Positions 1 through 10,581 of a DNA stretch of 52,419 nt are shown here, piece by piece. The notes beneath the pieces are model-generated. The model had not been told where the DNA came from, made no database searches, and worked only from the letters and a program-made list of their open reading frames with translations. The DNA lies in the NCBI GenBank assembly GCA_000307955.1, contig ALAO01000083.1, forward strand, positions 1-52,419, written 5' to 3'. The position numbers and the translations under genes are program-made. Each line of letters begins with the position of its first letter. Within the stretch, counting starts at the first letter, position 1. Source of the DNA: Solidesulfovibrio magneticus str. Maddingley MBC34 (GTDB lineage: Bacteria > Desulfobacterota > Desulfovibrionia > Desulfovibrionales > Desulfovibrionaceae).

Positions 1-15
1 GGGGCCTCAGGCCCC
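1..15 (-). terminator. Hairpin downstream of typA, cut by window edge
   Basis: GGGGCC-TCA-GGCCCC is a perfect 6-bp inverted repeat about 35 bases past the typA stop, which makes it a plausible terminator stem. Any U-tract would lie outside the window, so the function cannot be confirmed. Confidence 0.35.
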
Positions 16-51
16 CAGCCGCCGGAGGCCTCTTCTCTTCACGTCTTTCGC

Positions 52-1890
<1,839 letters not shown>

Positions 1891-1968
1891 GCAGGAATCC
1901 TTCAAGGGCGTTTGCGGCGGGCGGCGGCCACGCCGCCGGGGGACGGGGACATACCGCAACAGGCGGAC

Positions 1969-3747
1969 TTAGGCAATCGGCAGGGTAAAGGTAAAAGTAC
2001 TGCCGGCTCCGGGCCGGGATACAAAAAAAATGCGACCGCCGTGTGACTCGACGATATGTTTGCAGATGGTCAACCCAAGGCCGGTGCCCTTGGGCTTGTT
2101 GGTGAGCGTGCCGCCGATCTGGTTGAACTTCTCGAACACCTTGCCCTGCTCGGATTCCGGAATGCCAATGCCGGTGTCGCTGACCTCGATGACGATGGTG
2201 TTGCCCTGAGCCCGGGCCCGACAGGCGACATACCCATGGTCGGTGAACTTGATGGCGTTGGAGACAAGATTGACCAGCACCTGAATCAGCCGGTCGCGGT
2301 CGCCCCGGACCAGGGGCAGGCGGCCCTCGATGCGGGTGTCCAGGACGACTTTCGAATTCTGCAACAGTCCGGCCGAGGCGTTCATGACGTGGCGCACCAC
2401 TTCGGCCGGGTCCACGGGCTCGGATTTGAAGGCCATCTTGCCGGCTTCGAGCTTGGCCAGGTCGAGCACGTCGTTGATGAGGTGCTTAAGCCGCTCGCCC
2501 TCGGCCACGATGATGTCGAGGTTGTCCTGGATCTGTTCGGCCTGGAGGCGCTTTTTGGGCGTGTCCACGACCGAGGCGGGCAGGAGCCTGGCCAGGCGTT
2601 TTTTGATCAGCACGGCAAAGCCGAGCACCGAGGTCAGGGGCGTGCGGATCTCGTGGGAGACCATGGACAGGAAGTCGGACTTGGCCCGGTTGGCGGCCTC
2701 GGCCGCTTCCTCGGCCCGCTTGCGGATGGTCACTTCGTGGACGAGGCGCTCGTTGATGCGGGTGAGTTCGGCGGTGCGCTCGGCCACGCGCTGCTCCAGC
2801 TCGTCGTGATAGCGTATAAGTGTCTGTTCGGCCTGCTTGCGGATGGTAACGTCCTGGACCGAGCCGTCGAATCGCTCGGGCGTGCCCTCCTCGCCCCGGA
2901 TGCGGCGGGCGTTGATCAGGCCCCAGATACGCGCGCCGGACTTGGTGATGAGCTGGACCTCGAGATTTTTCACCTCATCGTAGCGTTCCAGCTCGGAGTG
3001 GATGCGGTGGCGATCCTCTGGGGAAGCCACCACTTCGTCCACCACGCTTTTGACGTGGCGCAGCAGTTCCTCCGCGTTGGCGTAACCCAGGATGGCGGCC
3101 AGGGCCGGGTTGGCGTTCATGAGCCGGCCGGAAAGCGTGCTCTGGAAAATGCCTTCGGCGGCGTTTTCCACGATGCCCCGGTAGCGTTCCTCGGCCCGGC
3201 GCAGGGCCTCCTCGTTTTTTTTGCGTTCGGTGACGTCGCGGGCCACGATGACGGCCACGGAGCCGGCCTCGCCCTGGGCCAGACGGAAGGTCATCTCCAC
3301 GGGCAGGCTGCCGCTGGCTTCGTCCCCCGGACGCGACAGGCTCGTCTCCACGCGTCCGGCGGCGAAATCGCCGGAAAAAAGCCCGCGCAGCCGCAGCACG
3401 GCGTCAGGGGGGAGAAAATGCTCAAAGGGCATTCCCCGCAGATCGCCGCGCTCCAACCGCAGCATGGCCCCGGCCGCGCCGGCCGCGTCGGCGATGCGGC
3501 CCGTGGCCACATCCACGAGAAAGATGGCGTCGCCGGTCTGGTCCAGCAGCGAGCGGAAGCGCTCAAGCTCTTCCAGGCGGCGGCGCAGCTCGGGATAATA
3601 GCTCTTGCTGACCGAATGTTCGCCGAACCCGAGCAATCGGGTGAGGCGTTCGTCGGACCTAGGCGAGGGATCGGCTGGCGCTGGCATAGACGGCTTCGAG
3701 TTCGTCCAGGGTGGGCTTTCTGGGGTTGGTGAGCATGCAGGGATCAT
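1969..3747 (-). CDS. Soluble PAS-PAS sensor histidine kinase
   Basis: Two-component sensor kinase of up to 592 residues. Two PAS domains lie at about 60-175 and 185-305, each followed by a PAC-like end (VTERK, VTIRKQAE). A coiled-coil linker follows, then a HisKA domain with phospho-acceptor His in FLSMVSHEIRTPL (about residue 364). The HATPase has an N-box NLVSNAIKF, G1 DTGIGIP and G2 GTGLGLTICKHI. No membrane segment is seen, so the signal is probably cytoplasmic (redox, ligand or haem through PAS; inference). No receiver or response regulator is encoded beside it. The longest frame overlaps the end of the alcohol dehydrogenase gene by 89 bases; ATG 3687 (572 residues) gives a shorter overlap. 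Neither start has a convincing Shine-Dalgarno, so the start is uncertain. Confidence 0.9.
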   Translation of the reverse strand: MIPACSPTPESPPWTNSKPSMPAPADPSPRSDERLTRLLGFGEHSVSKSYYPELRRRLEELERFRSLLDQTGDAIFLVDVATGRIADAAGAAGAMLRLERGDLRGMPFEHFLPPDAVLRLRGLFSGDFAAGRVETSLSRPGDEASGSLPVEMTFRLAQGEAGSVAVIVARDVTERKKNEEALRRAEERYRGIVENAAEGIFQSTLSGRLMNANPALAAILGYANAEELLRHVKSVVDEVVASPEDRHRIHSELERYDEVKNLEVQLITKSGARIWGLINARRIRGEEGTPERFDGSVQDVTIRKQAEQTLIRYHDELEQRVAERTAELTRINERLVHEVTIRKRAEEAAEAANRAKSDFLSMVSHEIRTPLTSVLGFAVLIKKRLARLLPASVVDTPKKRLQAEQIQDNLDIIVAEGERLKHLINDVLDLAKLEAGKMAFKSEPVDPAEVVRHVMNASAGLLQNSKVVLDTRIEGRLPLVRGDRDRLIQVLVNLVSNAIKFTDHGYVACRARAQGNTIVIEVSDTGIGIPESEQGKVFEKFNQIGGTLTNKPKGTGLGLTICKHIVESHGGRIFFVSRPGAGSTFTFTLPIA

Positions 3748-4840
3748 CCAGGGCGCGCCTGGCCAGATCGGCGAAAACCGCCGGGGAGATGCCGAGTTCG
3801 GCCAGCCCTTGGGTCACGCCGAGGCGGCGCTTGAAGTCGGAAAAAGCCTGGATCACGGCCGCGCGCCGGTTGGCCTGGGAAGCGCCCGGCTCCATGGCCG
3901 CGCCAAGGGCCCGTCCCAAGGCGTCGAAGCGCTCCGGGGCGGAGTCGTAGTTGTAGGCGATGACGTGGTCAAGCAAAATCGCGTTGCACAGGCCATGGGG
4001 CAGATCGAGCATGCCCCCGAGACTGTGGGACAGGGCATGGACCGCGCCGAGGATGGCGTTGGAAAAGGACAGGCCGGCGTAGAGGCTGCCCAGGAGCATG
4101 GAACCCCGGGCCTCGATGTCGTTGGGGTCGGCCAGGGCGGCCGGCAAGGCGGCGGCGACCAGCCGCGACGCTTCCAGGGCGAAAAGATCGGTGACCGGGC
4201 CGCTGGCGCTGGACACATAGGCCTCCACGGCGTGGGTCAGGGCGTCAAGTCCGGTGTGGGCGGTCAGATCAGGCGGCATGGTCACGGTGACGTCGGGATC
4301 AATAAGCGCCGCGTCGGGAATGAGGGTCTTGCTGGCGATAACCACCTTGCGGCGATTTTTGGTGTCGGTGATGATGGCGAACTGCGACACCTCGGCCCCG
4401 GTGCCGGCCGTGGTCGGCACGCACAGAAGCGGCGGGCCGGGCCGCTCGACGTTGTCGATGCCCTCGAATTCGAGCACGTGGCGCTTGTTGGCCGAAACGA
4501 TGCCGATGGCCTTGCCGCAGTCCATGGCCGAGCCGCCGCCCACGGCCACGATGGCGTCGCAGCCGGTTTCGGCGAAGATCCCCGCCCCGTTCATGACCTC
4601 GTGGTCACGCGGGTTGCTGCTCAGGTCGCTAAAAAGCACTGTGGCCACGCCGGCCTCGTCCAGGCTTTCCTGGACGCGCTGGGGCCAGCCAAAGGGGAAA
4701 AGCCCGGGATCGGCCACCAAAAGCGCCCGGCGCACCCCAAGCCCGGCTGCCTGTCGCCCGGCCAAGGCCAGCCCGCCGCGACCGAAAACAAACTCCGGGG
4801 CCACGAACTTGCGCATGGACAACAGCAACTTTTGCGGCAT
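3659..4840 (-). CDS. Iron-containing (group III) alcohol dehydrogenase
   Basis: NAD(P)-dependent, Fe-activated alcohol dehydrogenase of 393 residues, the usual family length. The nucleotide-binding GGGSAMDCGKA lies near residue 100 with PTTAGTGAEVS after it. Metal ligands expected from the family are visible: Asp and His in GLDALTHAVEAY, His in VHALSHSLGG and His in LPHGLCNAILL. In sulfate reducers such enzymes link alcohol oxidation to energy metabolism; the actual substrate is not readable. ATG 4840 was chosen because AAGGA sits 8 bases upstream and MPQKLLLSMRKFVAPEFVFG starts the fold. The 54-base longer frame has no better signal. The deacetylase gene stops 10 bases upstream and the kinase frame overlaps its end, so the three may be co-transcribed. 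Confidence 0.95.
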   Translation of the reverse strand: MPQKLLLSMRKFVAPEFVFGRGGLALAGRQAAGLGVRRALLVADPGLFPFGWPQRVQESLDEAGVATVLFSDLSSNPRDHEVMNGAGIFAETGCDAIVAVGGGSAMDCGKAIGIVSANKRHVLEFEGIDNVERPGPPLLCVPTTAGTGAEVSQFAIITDTKNRRKVVIASKTLIPDAALIDPDVTVTMPPDLTAHTGLDALTHAVEAYVSSASGPVTDLFALEASRLVAAALPAALADPNDIEARGSMLLGSLYAGLSFSNAILGAVHALSHSLGGMLDLPHGLCNAILLDHVIAYNYDSAPERFDALGRALGAAMEPGASQANRRAAVIQAFSDFKRRLGVTQGLAELGISPAVFADLARRALDDPCMLTNPRKPTLDELEAVYASASRSLA

Positions 4841-4850
4841 GGCGTGTTCC

Positions 4851-5705
4851 TTAGTCTTGGGCGTTTGCGCCAAACGCCGTGGGGTCAAGTCCATCCGGGC
4901 CGATGACCGTCACCCCAAGCCCGGCCAGGGCCTTGGCCAGCCCGGGTTCGGCCAGGACGGCCAGTTCTTCTTCACGGGCGTCGGCGTAGGTGCTGATGGC
5001 GGCCAGGGCGGCATCGCTTTTGCCGGGATGGCACATGATTTCCACCACGCCCTCGCCGCCAAGGGCGGCAAAGGCCGCGTCCACCAGGGAGAGAAGCTTG
5101 GCCGTGGTCAGATCCTCGCCGAAAAAGCGCGTGACGCACACGTCGGCATGGGCCACGCCGGCCACGTCCATGGCCCGGCGCATGTCGTCGGAAAGGGCTC
5201 TGGCCGGCAGCCCCCATTCCCGGGCCAGCTCCACGAACACCCCGAAGACCTCGGGGCGCTTGTGGATGTGGTGGTGGGCGTCGAGGTGGCTGGGGACGAG
5301 TCCGGTTTCGAGGAAACGCTGGTACTGCGCCCGCCACTCCCGACGGACTTCATCGGGGTTGACGTCGACCACGGCCACCTTCTTGCGCGGGAACCTGCCG
5401 TCGGCCCCGACCAGGGTCGGCAGCTCCTCGGGCGGCAGGCAGGGCGCGCTGCCGGTGAGCTGGAGATGCAGCCCCACCCGGCCGGCGAACGCCTGGCCCC
5501 AGCGCCGAATGCGCTCCACGGCTCCGTCCGGGCAGACCATGGCCGTGGTTGCGCCCACCACGCCGGCGGTCAAGGCTTCGGCTATGCCGGCCGTCACGCC
5601 GTCGGTAAGGCCGAAATCGTCGGCATTGATGAAAAGCCGTCGCCGCGCCCGTCCCTGGACATCGTCCCTCGGGAGATCCGTATGGCTGCCTGGTAAAACG
5701 GTCAT
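4851..5705 (-). CDS. YdjC/ChbG-HpnK family carbohydrate deacetylase
   Basis: Member of the ChbG/HpnK (YdjC) family of metal-dependent deacetylases acting on N-acetylated sugars or on hopanoid-linked N-acetylglucosamine. The 284-residue product has the diagnostic INADDFGL near residue 26 (metal Asp), GLHLQLT, and SHLDAHHHIHKRP with the metal-binding histidines. This matches family length and motif order. No hopanoid (hpn) or chitobiose (chb) genes are beside it, so the substrate cannot be assigned. It reads leftward and ends 10 bases before the alcohol dehydrogenase start. The ATG has only a weak purine-rich upstream (GAGTGG), and the N-terminal 20 residues before the fold may be partly over-extended. 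Confidence 0.88.
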   Translation of the reverse strand: MTVLPGSHTDLPRDDVQGRARRRLFINADDFGLTDGVTAGIAEALTAGVVGATTAMVCPDGAVERIRRWGQAFAGRVGLHLQLTGSAPCLPPEELPTLVGADGRFPRKKVAVVDVNPDEVRREWRAQYQRFLETGLVPSHLDAHHHIHKRPEVFGVFVELAREWGLPARALSDDMRRAMDVAGVAHADVCVTRFFGEDLTTAKLLSLVDAAFAALGGEGVVEIMCHPGKSDAALAAISTYADAREEELAVLAEPGLAKALAGLGVTVIGPDGLDPTAFGANAQD

Positions 5706-5778
5706 GCACCACTCATTGCGAATAACAAAGACGCTTGCCGCGGCCGCGACGCCAGCTGCCCATCAGCCGCCCAGCTTA

Positions 5779-6453
5779 TTATAAATCGATGGGCTGACGG
5801 TTCTCAGCCATTTCCAGCACGGCGGCAACCAGTTTTTCGATGCCAAGGGCAATGTCGGCGATGCCCGGCCCCAGCATGTAGGCCGGGGTCGTCACCAACC
5901 GGTTGGTCTCGTCCACGACAATGCCGTCCACCGGACAGGCCACATGGACGCCGCCGGCCGCCTCGATGGCTTGGGCCGTGCCGGCATCGTTGCCGATGGT
6001 CAGACGGGGATGGCGTTCGCCCAGGGCCAGGGCCAGCACGACCGGGGCGATGCAGATGGCGCCGATGGGCTTTTTGGCCTCATGCATGGCTTTGATCAGC
6101 GTCGCTACTGACGGAAAAACCGTGCCTTTGCCGCCCTTGTCGGCGAAATCGCACAGGTTTTTTGCCGCGCCAAAGCCGCCCGGCAAAATGAGCGCGTCCA
6201 GGTCGGCCAGGCTGACCTCGGCCGCGTCGGCAACCGGCCCACGGGCGATGCGGGCGGCCTCGACCCGGACATTGCGCGTTTGTCCCATGGGCTTTTTGGC
6301 CCCATGGTCCATGGCCTCGACCGTCATTTCCGGAGCCAGGCACACGACCTTGGCCCCGGCCTTGTTCAAATAGAGCAGGGTCAAGGTGGCCTCGTGGATC
6401 TCCGAACCGTCCAGGACGCCGCAACCGGACAACAGTACGCCGATTGTCGCCAT
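5779..6453 (-). CDS. elbB: ElbB-like DJ-1/PfpI-superfamily protein (glyoxalase-type)
   Basis: ElbB family, class I glutamine-amidotransferase-like fold, historically called isoprenoid biosynthesis protein with amidotransferase-like domain and later linked to glyoxalase activity. The 224-residue product starts MATIGVLLSGCGVLDGSEI, characteristic of ElbB. It has the nucleophile elbow GAICIAPVVLA with the conserved Cys near residue 134, plus LPGGFGAAKNLC. The ATG at 6453 has GGAGGGG at ideal spacing, and the stop is doubled (TAATAA). A longer in-frame reading to 7614 runs antisense across the next gene and is not credible. It is divergent from the operon starting at 6664, and the 210-base gap would hold both promoters. 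The physiological role in this organism is unknown. Confidence 0.92.
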   Translation of the reverse strand: MATIGVLLSGCGVLDGSEIHEATLTLLYLNKAGAKVVCLAPEMTVEAMDHGAKKPMGQTRNVRVEAARIARGPVADAAEVSLADLDALILPGGFGAAKNLCDFADKGGKGTVFPSVATLIKAMHEAKKPIGAICIAPVVLALALGERHPRLTIGNDAGTAQAIEAAGGVHVACPVDGIVVDETNRLVTTPAYMLGPGIADIALGIEKLVAAVLEMAENRQPIDL

Positions 6454-6663
6454 GTTCCCCTCCGTCAAGCATTGGTATAGTCCCCGGGCAAGGCGGACGT
6501 TGGAAAAGCTATCCTGTGCCCTGCCCGGCGTCAAATCGTTCCACTCCTGCGTCCCGGGACTCGTAGGATTCGCCAATAACCTCGCGACGATCCCTTCAGT
6601 CTGCTCTGGGCGTGACTGCTGCCCGGGCGTTGCCTTTGGCGGAAAAACGGCGCACAAAGACGC

Positions 6664-7860
6664 ATGTCCAAGCGTATGGCCGCTGCGGTTTCCCCCTCTC
6701 CCCTCATCATATCCGACACCACCCTGCGCGACGGCGCGCAGATGCCTGGGGTGCACTTTTCCATCGACGACAAGGTCGCCATCGCCCGCGCCCTGGAAGC
6801 GGCCGGAGTGGACGTCATCGAGGCCGGTTTTCCGGCCGGCGGTGCCGGCGAAATCGAGGCTGTGCGGCAAGTGGCCGCCGCCGCCACGCGACCGCTGGTC
6901 ATGGCCCTTTGCCGGGCCGTTAACGCCGACGTCGACGCCGCCTGGGAAGCCCTGGGCGACACGCCCCCCGAGCGACGTGGCGTCGGCGTCTTCCTGGCTA
7001 CAAGTCCGCTCCACCGTCGCCACAAGCTCGGCAAGACCAAGCCCCAGTGCCTGGCCATGATCGCCTCGTCCGTGGCCTACGCCCGCGAGCGCTTCGCCCG
7101 GGTCACCTTTGGCTGCGAGGACGGCAGCCGCACCGAGCCGGCGTTTTTGCGCGAGGCCTATACCGCCGCCATGGACGCCGGGGCCACGGCCATTGGATTT
7201 CCCGACACCGTGGGCGTACTGACGCCCGAAACCGCGCGCCGCCGCATCGCCATGCTCGTCCGCCTGGCCCATCCGCGCGGGGTCAAGGTGCGGGCGCATT
7301 TCCACAACGATCTCGGGCTGGCCACGGCCAACACCCTGGCCGCCATCGCTGCCGGGGCCGACATCGTCCACTTGACCGTGGGCGGCATCGGCGAACGGGC
7401 CGGCAACGCCGCCCTGGAAGAGACGGTCATGGCCCTCACGCTGCATCCCGGCCAGTACCGCCGCACGATAGGCGTGGACACGACCAGACTCACGGCCCTG
7501 TGCCGCCTGGTGGCCGAGTGCGCCGGCTTCACCTTGCCGCCCAACAAGGCTGTGACCGGCGCCAACGTCTTCGCCACCGCCGCCGGGGTGCATCAGGACG
7601 GCCTGCTCAAGCACCCGGACACCTATCTGCCCTTTCGGCCGGAGCTGGTCGGGGCCGAAGGCATCCGGCTGCCGCTGTCGCCGCTGTCCGGCAAGGCCGC
7701 CCTGGCCCTGCGCTATGCCGAATTGGGCATCGAGCTTACCGCTGACGAACTTTCCCGGGCCAGCCGGCTGGTCAAGGACGCCGACAAGGCCGCCTGGCGC
7801 GACGAGGAATCGCTGCTGCGCCGGGCCGCCGCCGCCGCCCGGCAGGACGGAGCGGCATGA
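6664..7860 (+). CDS. LeuA/NifV-type acyltransferase (isopropylmalate/homocitrate synthase family)
   Basis: HMGL-like TIM-barrel enzyme condensing acetyl-CoA with a 2-oxoacid. The 398-residue product has the signature SDTTLRDGAQMPGVHF near the N-terminus, metal-site HFHNDLGLATANT, GGIGERAGNAALEE, and GVHQDGLLKHPDTY. It lacks the C-terminal allosteric domain of full LeuA, so by length it resembles NifV. However, NKAVTGANVF and HQDGLLKHPDTY look more like isopropylmalate synthases, so 2-isopropylmalate, citramalate and homocitrate synthase all remain possible. No nif or leu genes are adjacent. It is the first gene of a tightly overlapping operon whose next start lies inside its stop (ATGA). The Shine-Dalgarno is weak; ATG 6676 is an alternative start. 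Confidence 0.9.
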   Translation: MSKRMAAAVSPSPLIISDTTLRDGAQMPGVHFSIDDKVAIARALEAAGVDVIEAGFPAGGAGEIEAVRQVAAAATRPLVMALCRAVNADVDAAWEALGDTPPERRGVGVFLATSPLHRRHKLGKTKPQCLAMIASSVAYARERFARVTFGCEDGSRTEPAFLREAYTAAMDAGATAIGFPDTVGVLTPETARRRIAMLVRLAHPRGVKVRAHFHNDLGLATANTLAAIAAGADIVHLTVGGIGERAGNAALEETVMALTLHPGQYRRTIGVDTTRLTALCRLVAECAGFTLPPNKAVTGANVFATAAGVHQDGLLKHPDTYLPFRPELVGAEGIRLPLSPLSGKAALALRYAELGIELTADELSRASRLVKDADKAAWRDEESLLRRAAAAARQDGAA

Positions 7861-8582
7861 TCGCCCTGAGCTTCGCCGCCGCCTTGGCGCTGGCCCTGCT
7901 CCATCTTTACGTGCGCCTGCTCTCGCCCATCCTGTCCGCGCCGCGCAGCCCCTGGCTTTCGGCGGCCGGCGGCGCGGCCGTGGCCTACGTTTTCGTCCAC
8001 GTGTTTCCCGGGCTGTGCGCCGGCCAGGAAACCGTCGCCCGGGCCGGCTGGGCCTGGGTGGGGCTCCTGGACCGCCACGTCTTTCTCATCGCCCTGGCCG
8101 GGCTGCTGGTTTTCTACGCCTTGGAGCGAGCGGCCCTGCTGGCTCGGGGCGGCCGCGACGGCCCACGGCTGGGTCCGTCCCAGGGCGTTTTTCACCTGCA
8201 TCTCACGTCCTTTGCCCTGTACAATTTCCTGATCGGCTATCTGCTGGTCAACCGGGTCGTGCCCGGCCCCTTGAGCCTGGTGACCTACGCCGTGGCCATG
8301 GCCCTGCACATGGCCGCCAACGATTATGGCCTGCGCCGCCACTTCACCGACGGCTACCGCCATCTGGGCCGTCTGGTCCTGGCCGGCGCGGTGCTGGCTG
8401 GCTGGGGCCTGGGCGCGCTTTTCCAGGTCCACGAAGCCGTGCTGGCCTTGCTGTTTGCCTTTCTGGCCGGCGGCGTGGTCATGAACACCATGAAGGACGA
8501 ACTGCCCCTGGACGGTTCCGGCAACGCCCCGGCCTTTGGCCTGGGGGCCGTGGCCTACGCCGCCCTGCTGCTTGCCGTATGA
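7857..8582 (+). CDS. Polytopic membrane protein, ZIP-like
   Basis: A 241-residue protein made almost entirely of hydrophobic segments, about seven to eight predicted membrane helices. The pattern resembles ZIP-type transporters: SAAGGAAVAYVFVHVFPGL near residue 35 with a His in a helix, and a late helix LFAFLAGGVVMNTMKDELP followed by acidic residues. Two internal His-containing segments (HLHLTSFALYNF and MALHMAANDYGLRRHF) could bind metal. This is fold-level resemblance by eye, not a secure family call. It starts within the stop of the upstream synthase and ends within the start of the ABC exporter (ATGA both sides), so it is translationally coupled to both. Role unknown; metal homeostasis or assistance to the exporter are possibilities. 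Confidence 0.75.
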   Translation: MIALSFAAALALALLHLYVRLLSPILSAPRSPWLSAAGGAAVAYVFVHVFPGLCAGQETVARAGWAWVGLLDRHVFLIALAGLLVFYALERAALLARGGRDGPRLGPSQGVFHLHLTSFALYNFLIGYLLVNRVVPGPLSLVTYAVAMALHMAANDYGLRRHFTDGYRHLGRLVLAGAVLAGWGLGALFQVHEAVLALLFAFLAGGVVMNTMKDELPLDGSGNAPAFGLGAVAYAALLLAV

Positions 8583-10369
8583 ATACGACCGTAACCACGC
8601 CCCCTTCCCAGGGCCAAAGCCCCTTTTTCGGCCGCCACGTCTGGGCGCTCTACCGCTTCCTCGCCCCCTACCGCTCCCGCCTGGGGCTGGGGCTGGGGCT
8701 CAACGTCCTGGCCCGGGCCTGCGACCTGCTGCCCCTGGCCCTGGCCGGCAAGGTCATCGACGCCGCCACTTCGGGCATAACCGACGCGGGGACCTACGCC
8801 TTCTATGGCCTGGCCGTGCTGCTGGCCTTTGTGTTCCTGGCCGTGTTCCAGAGCGGCTCGGACTATGCCCTGGCCGCCATCGCCCAAAAGGTACGCCACG
8901 ACCTGCGCCTGGCCCTCTACGGCCGGCTCCAGACCCTGGACCCGGCCTATTTCGAGGACCGGCAGACCGGCGACATCATGTCCGTGGTGGTCGGCGACGT
9001 GGACACCCTGGAGAGCTTTCTCACCGACGCCAGCACCTCCATCATCCGGGTAGTGGTCACGTTTTTGGGCATCTACGGCTATCTCTTCTTCCTGGAATGG
9101 CGGCTGGCCTTGCTCCTTTTCGCTCCCCTGCCCCTGGCCGTCTTCGCCGTGCGCCGCTTCGTCACCCGGGTGCAGCCGCGCTATCGGGCCGCCCGCAAGG
9201 CGGTGGGGGCCATCGCCGGGATGCTCGAAAACAACATCGCCGGCATGGGCGTCATCCAGGCCTACACCGCCGAGGACCGGCTTCATGCCGCCGTGGCCGC
9301 CCGTTCGGCCGCCTACCGCGACGAAGCCGTGGCCGCCGAGGGCGAGCGAGCCAAGTTCCTGCCGGCGCTTTATGCCGTGGCCGGCGTGTCCTTCGCGGCG
9401 GTCTTTGCCGGCGGCGGCTGGCTGGTGGCTTCGGGCTCCGGCCCCACCGTCGGCGACTACACCACCTTCACGCTGTTCGCCGCCCGGCTGGTGTTGCCGC
9501 TTTTTGTCTTCGGGATGCTCATCAACCAGATCCAGCGTTCCGAAGCCGCCGCCGCGCGCATCGCCGAACTGCTGGCCACCGAGCCCCGTGTAGCTGACCG
9601 GCCCGACGCCAAGCCCCTGACCGATCGCCCTGAGGAAATCCGCTTCGACAACGTCCGCTTCGCCTACCCCGGCCGGGAGCCGGTCATCCACGGCGTGAGC
9701 TTCGCCGTCGGCCTTGGCCAGTCGGTGGGCGTGGTCGGCCCCACCGGAGCCGGCAAATCCACCCTGGTCAAGCTGCTGCTGCGCTACTACGAACCGACCA
9801 ACGGCCAGATCACCGTCAACGGCGCGCCCCTGTCCAGCCTGACCCTGGCCAGCTATCGCGGCCGTCTGGGCTACGTGTCCCAGGACGCGTTCCTGTTTCA
9901 CGGCACGGCGGCGGAGAACATTCTCCTGGGCGATCCGGCCGCCGATCTGGCCGCCGTGCGCCGGGCCGCCGCCATGGCCGGCATCGACGAGCGCATCATG
10001 CACCTGCCCGAAGGTTACGACACGGTCATCGGCGAGCGCGGCATGAAGCTCTCGGGCGGCGAACGCCAGCGCGTGTCCCTGGCCCGGGCCATCCTGCGCG
10101 ATCCGGCCATCCTGCTTCTCGACGAGGCCACCTCGGCCGTGGACACCCGCACCGAGGCGCTCATTCAGCAAAATCTCCACGCCCTGCGCCAGGGCCGCCT
10201 CACCCTGGCCGTGGCCCATCGCCTGTCCACGGTGCGCCAGTGCGACCTCATCCTGGTCGTGGTCGACGGCTGCGTGGTGGAGCGCGGCGACCACCAGGCG
10301 CTGCTGGCCGCCGGCGGCGTCTACGCCGGCATGTGGGCGGTGCAAAGCGGGGCCGAGGCCGGCCTATGA
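8579..10369 (+). CDS. ABC exporter, fused TMD-NBD (ABCB/MsbA type)
   Basis: Half-size ABC exporter of 596 residues that should work as a homodimer or heterodimer in the inner membrane. The N-terminal six-helix domain covers about residues 20-320. The ATPase domain has Walker A GPTGAGKSTL, Q-loop YVSQDAFLFHG, signature LSGGERQRVSLARAIL, Walker B ILLLDEATSAVD and H-loop AVAHRLSTV, all intact, so it should be active. Substrate cannot be read; lipid, peptide, drug and metal-conjugate exporters all share this plan. It begins inside the stop of the membrane-protein gene and ends overlapping the start of the CCxxC mini-protein gene. A longer in-frame reading back to 7715 overlaps two upstream genes and is rejected. 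Confidence 0.95.
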   Translation: MNTTVTTPPSQGQSPFFGRHVWALYRFLAPYRSRLGLGLGLNVLARACDLLPLALAGKVIDAATSGITDAGTYAFYGLAVLLAFVFLAVFQSGSDYALAAIAQKVRHDLRLALYGRLQTLDPAYFEDRQTGDIMSVVVGDVDTLESFLTDASTSIIRVVVTFLGIYGYLFFLEWRLALLLFAPLPLAVFAVRRFVTRVQPRYRAARKAVGAIAGMLENNIAGMGVIQAYTAEDRLHAAVAARSAAYRDEAVAAEGERAKFLPALYAVAGVSFAAVFAGGGWLVASGSGPTVGDYTTFTLFAARLVLPLFVFGMLINQIQRSEAAAARIAELLATEPRVADRPDAKPLTDRPEEIRFDNVRFAYPGREPVIHGVSFAVGLGQSVGVVGPTGAGKSTLVKLLLRYYEPTNGQITVNGAPLSSLTLASYRGRLGYVSQDAFLFHGTAAENILLGDPAADLAAVRRAAAMAGIDERIMHLPEGYDTVIGERGMKLSGGERQRVSLARAILRDPAILLLDEATSAVDTRTEALIQQNLHALRQGRLTLAVAHRLSTVRQCDLILVVVDGCVVERGDHQALLAAGGVYAGMWAVQSGAEAGL

Positions 10370-10581
10370 GCTTTGATCCGGCCACGACCACCGTCCTGGA
10401 TCTGGTAGCCGCCCATCCGGCCGTGGAGGCCGTGTTTCGGCGCTACGACGCCAAGGCCGGCTGCTGCATCCTGTGCGAGGCCCTTTTTGAGACCGTCGCC
10501 GAGCTGGCCGCCCAGCGCGGACTTGACGCCACGGCCCTGACGCATGATCTTTCCCGGGCCATCGACACGGAGCACCCATGA
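10366..10581 (+). CDS. Small DUF1858-like redox mini-protein with CCxxC
   Basis: A 71-residue protein resembling the DUF1858 / hybrid-cluster-associated disulfide-domain family. It has TVLDLVAAHPAVEAVFRRYD (the typical 'VLDLLxxHPxxxxVFxRYG' opening), then GCCILCEALFETVAELA, then a helical tail. The Cys-Cys-x-x-Cys cluster near residues 33-37 can form a disulfide or bind metal, selenide or a cluster (inference). It sits between the ABC exporter and selD with ATGA overlaps on both sides, so it is almost certainly co-translated with selD. That position makes a role in sulfur or selenium handling worth testing, although DUF1858 proteins occur in many contexts. Confidence 0.82.
   Translation: MSFDPATTTVLDLVAAHPAVEAVFRRYDAKAGCCILCEALFETVAELAAQRGLDATALTHDLSRAIDTEHP

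Noticed and set aside
6454-7614. N-terminal extension of the elbB frame to 7614
   Set aside because: Runs antisense across the LeuA/NifV-like gene; ElbB begins properly at MATIGV with a strong ribosome site.
8555-10345. 596-codon minus-strand open frame opposite the ABC exporter
   Set aside because: Antisense to a gene with all ABC motifs intact; biased composition only.
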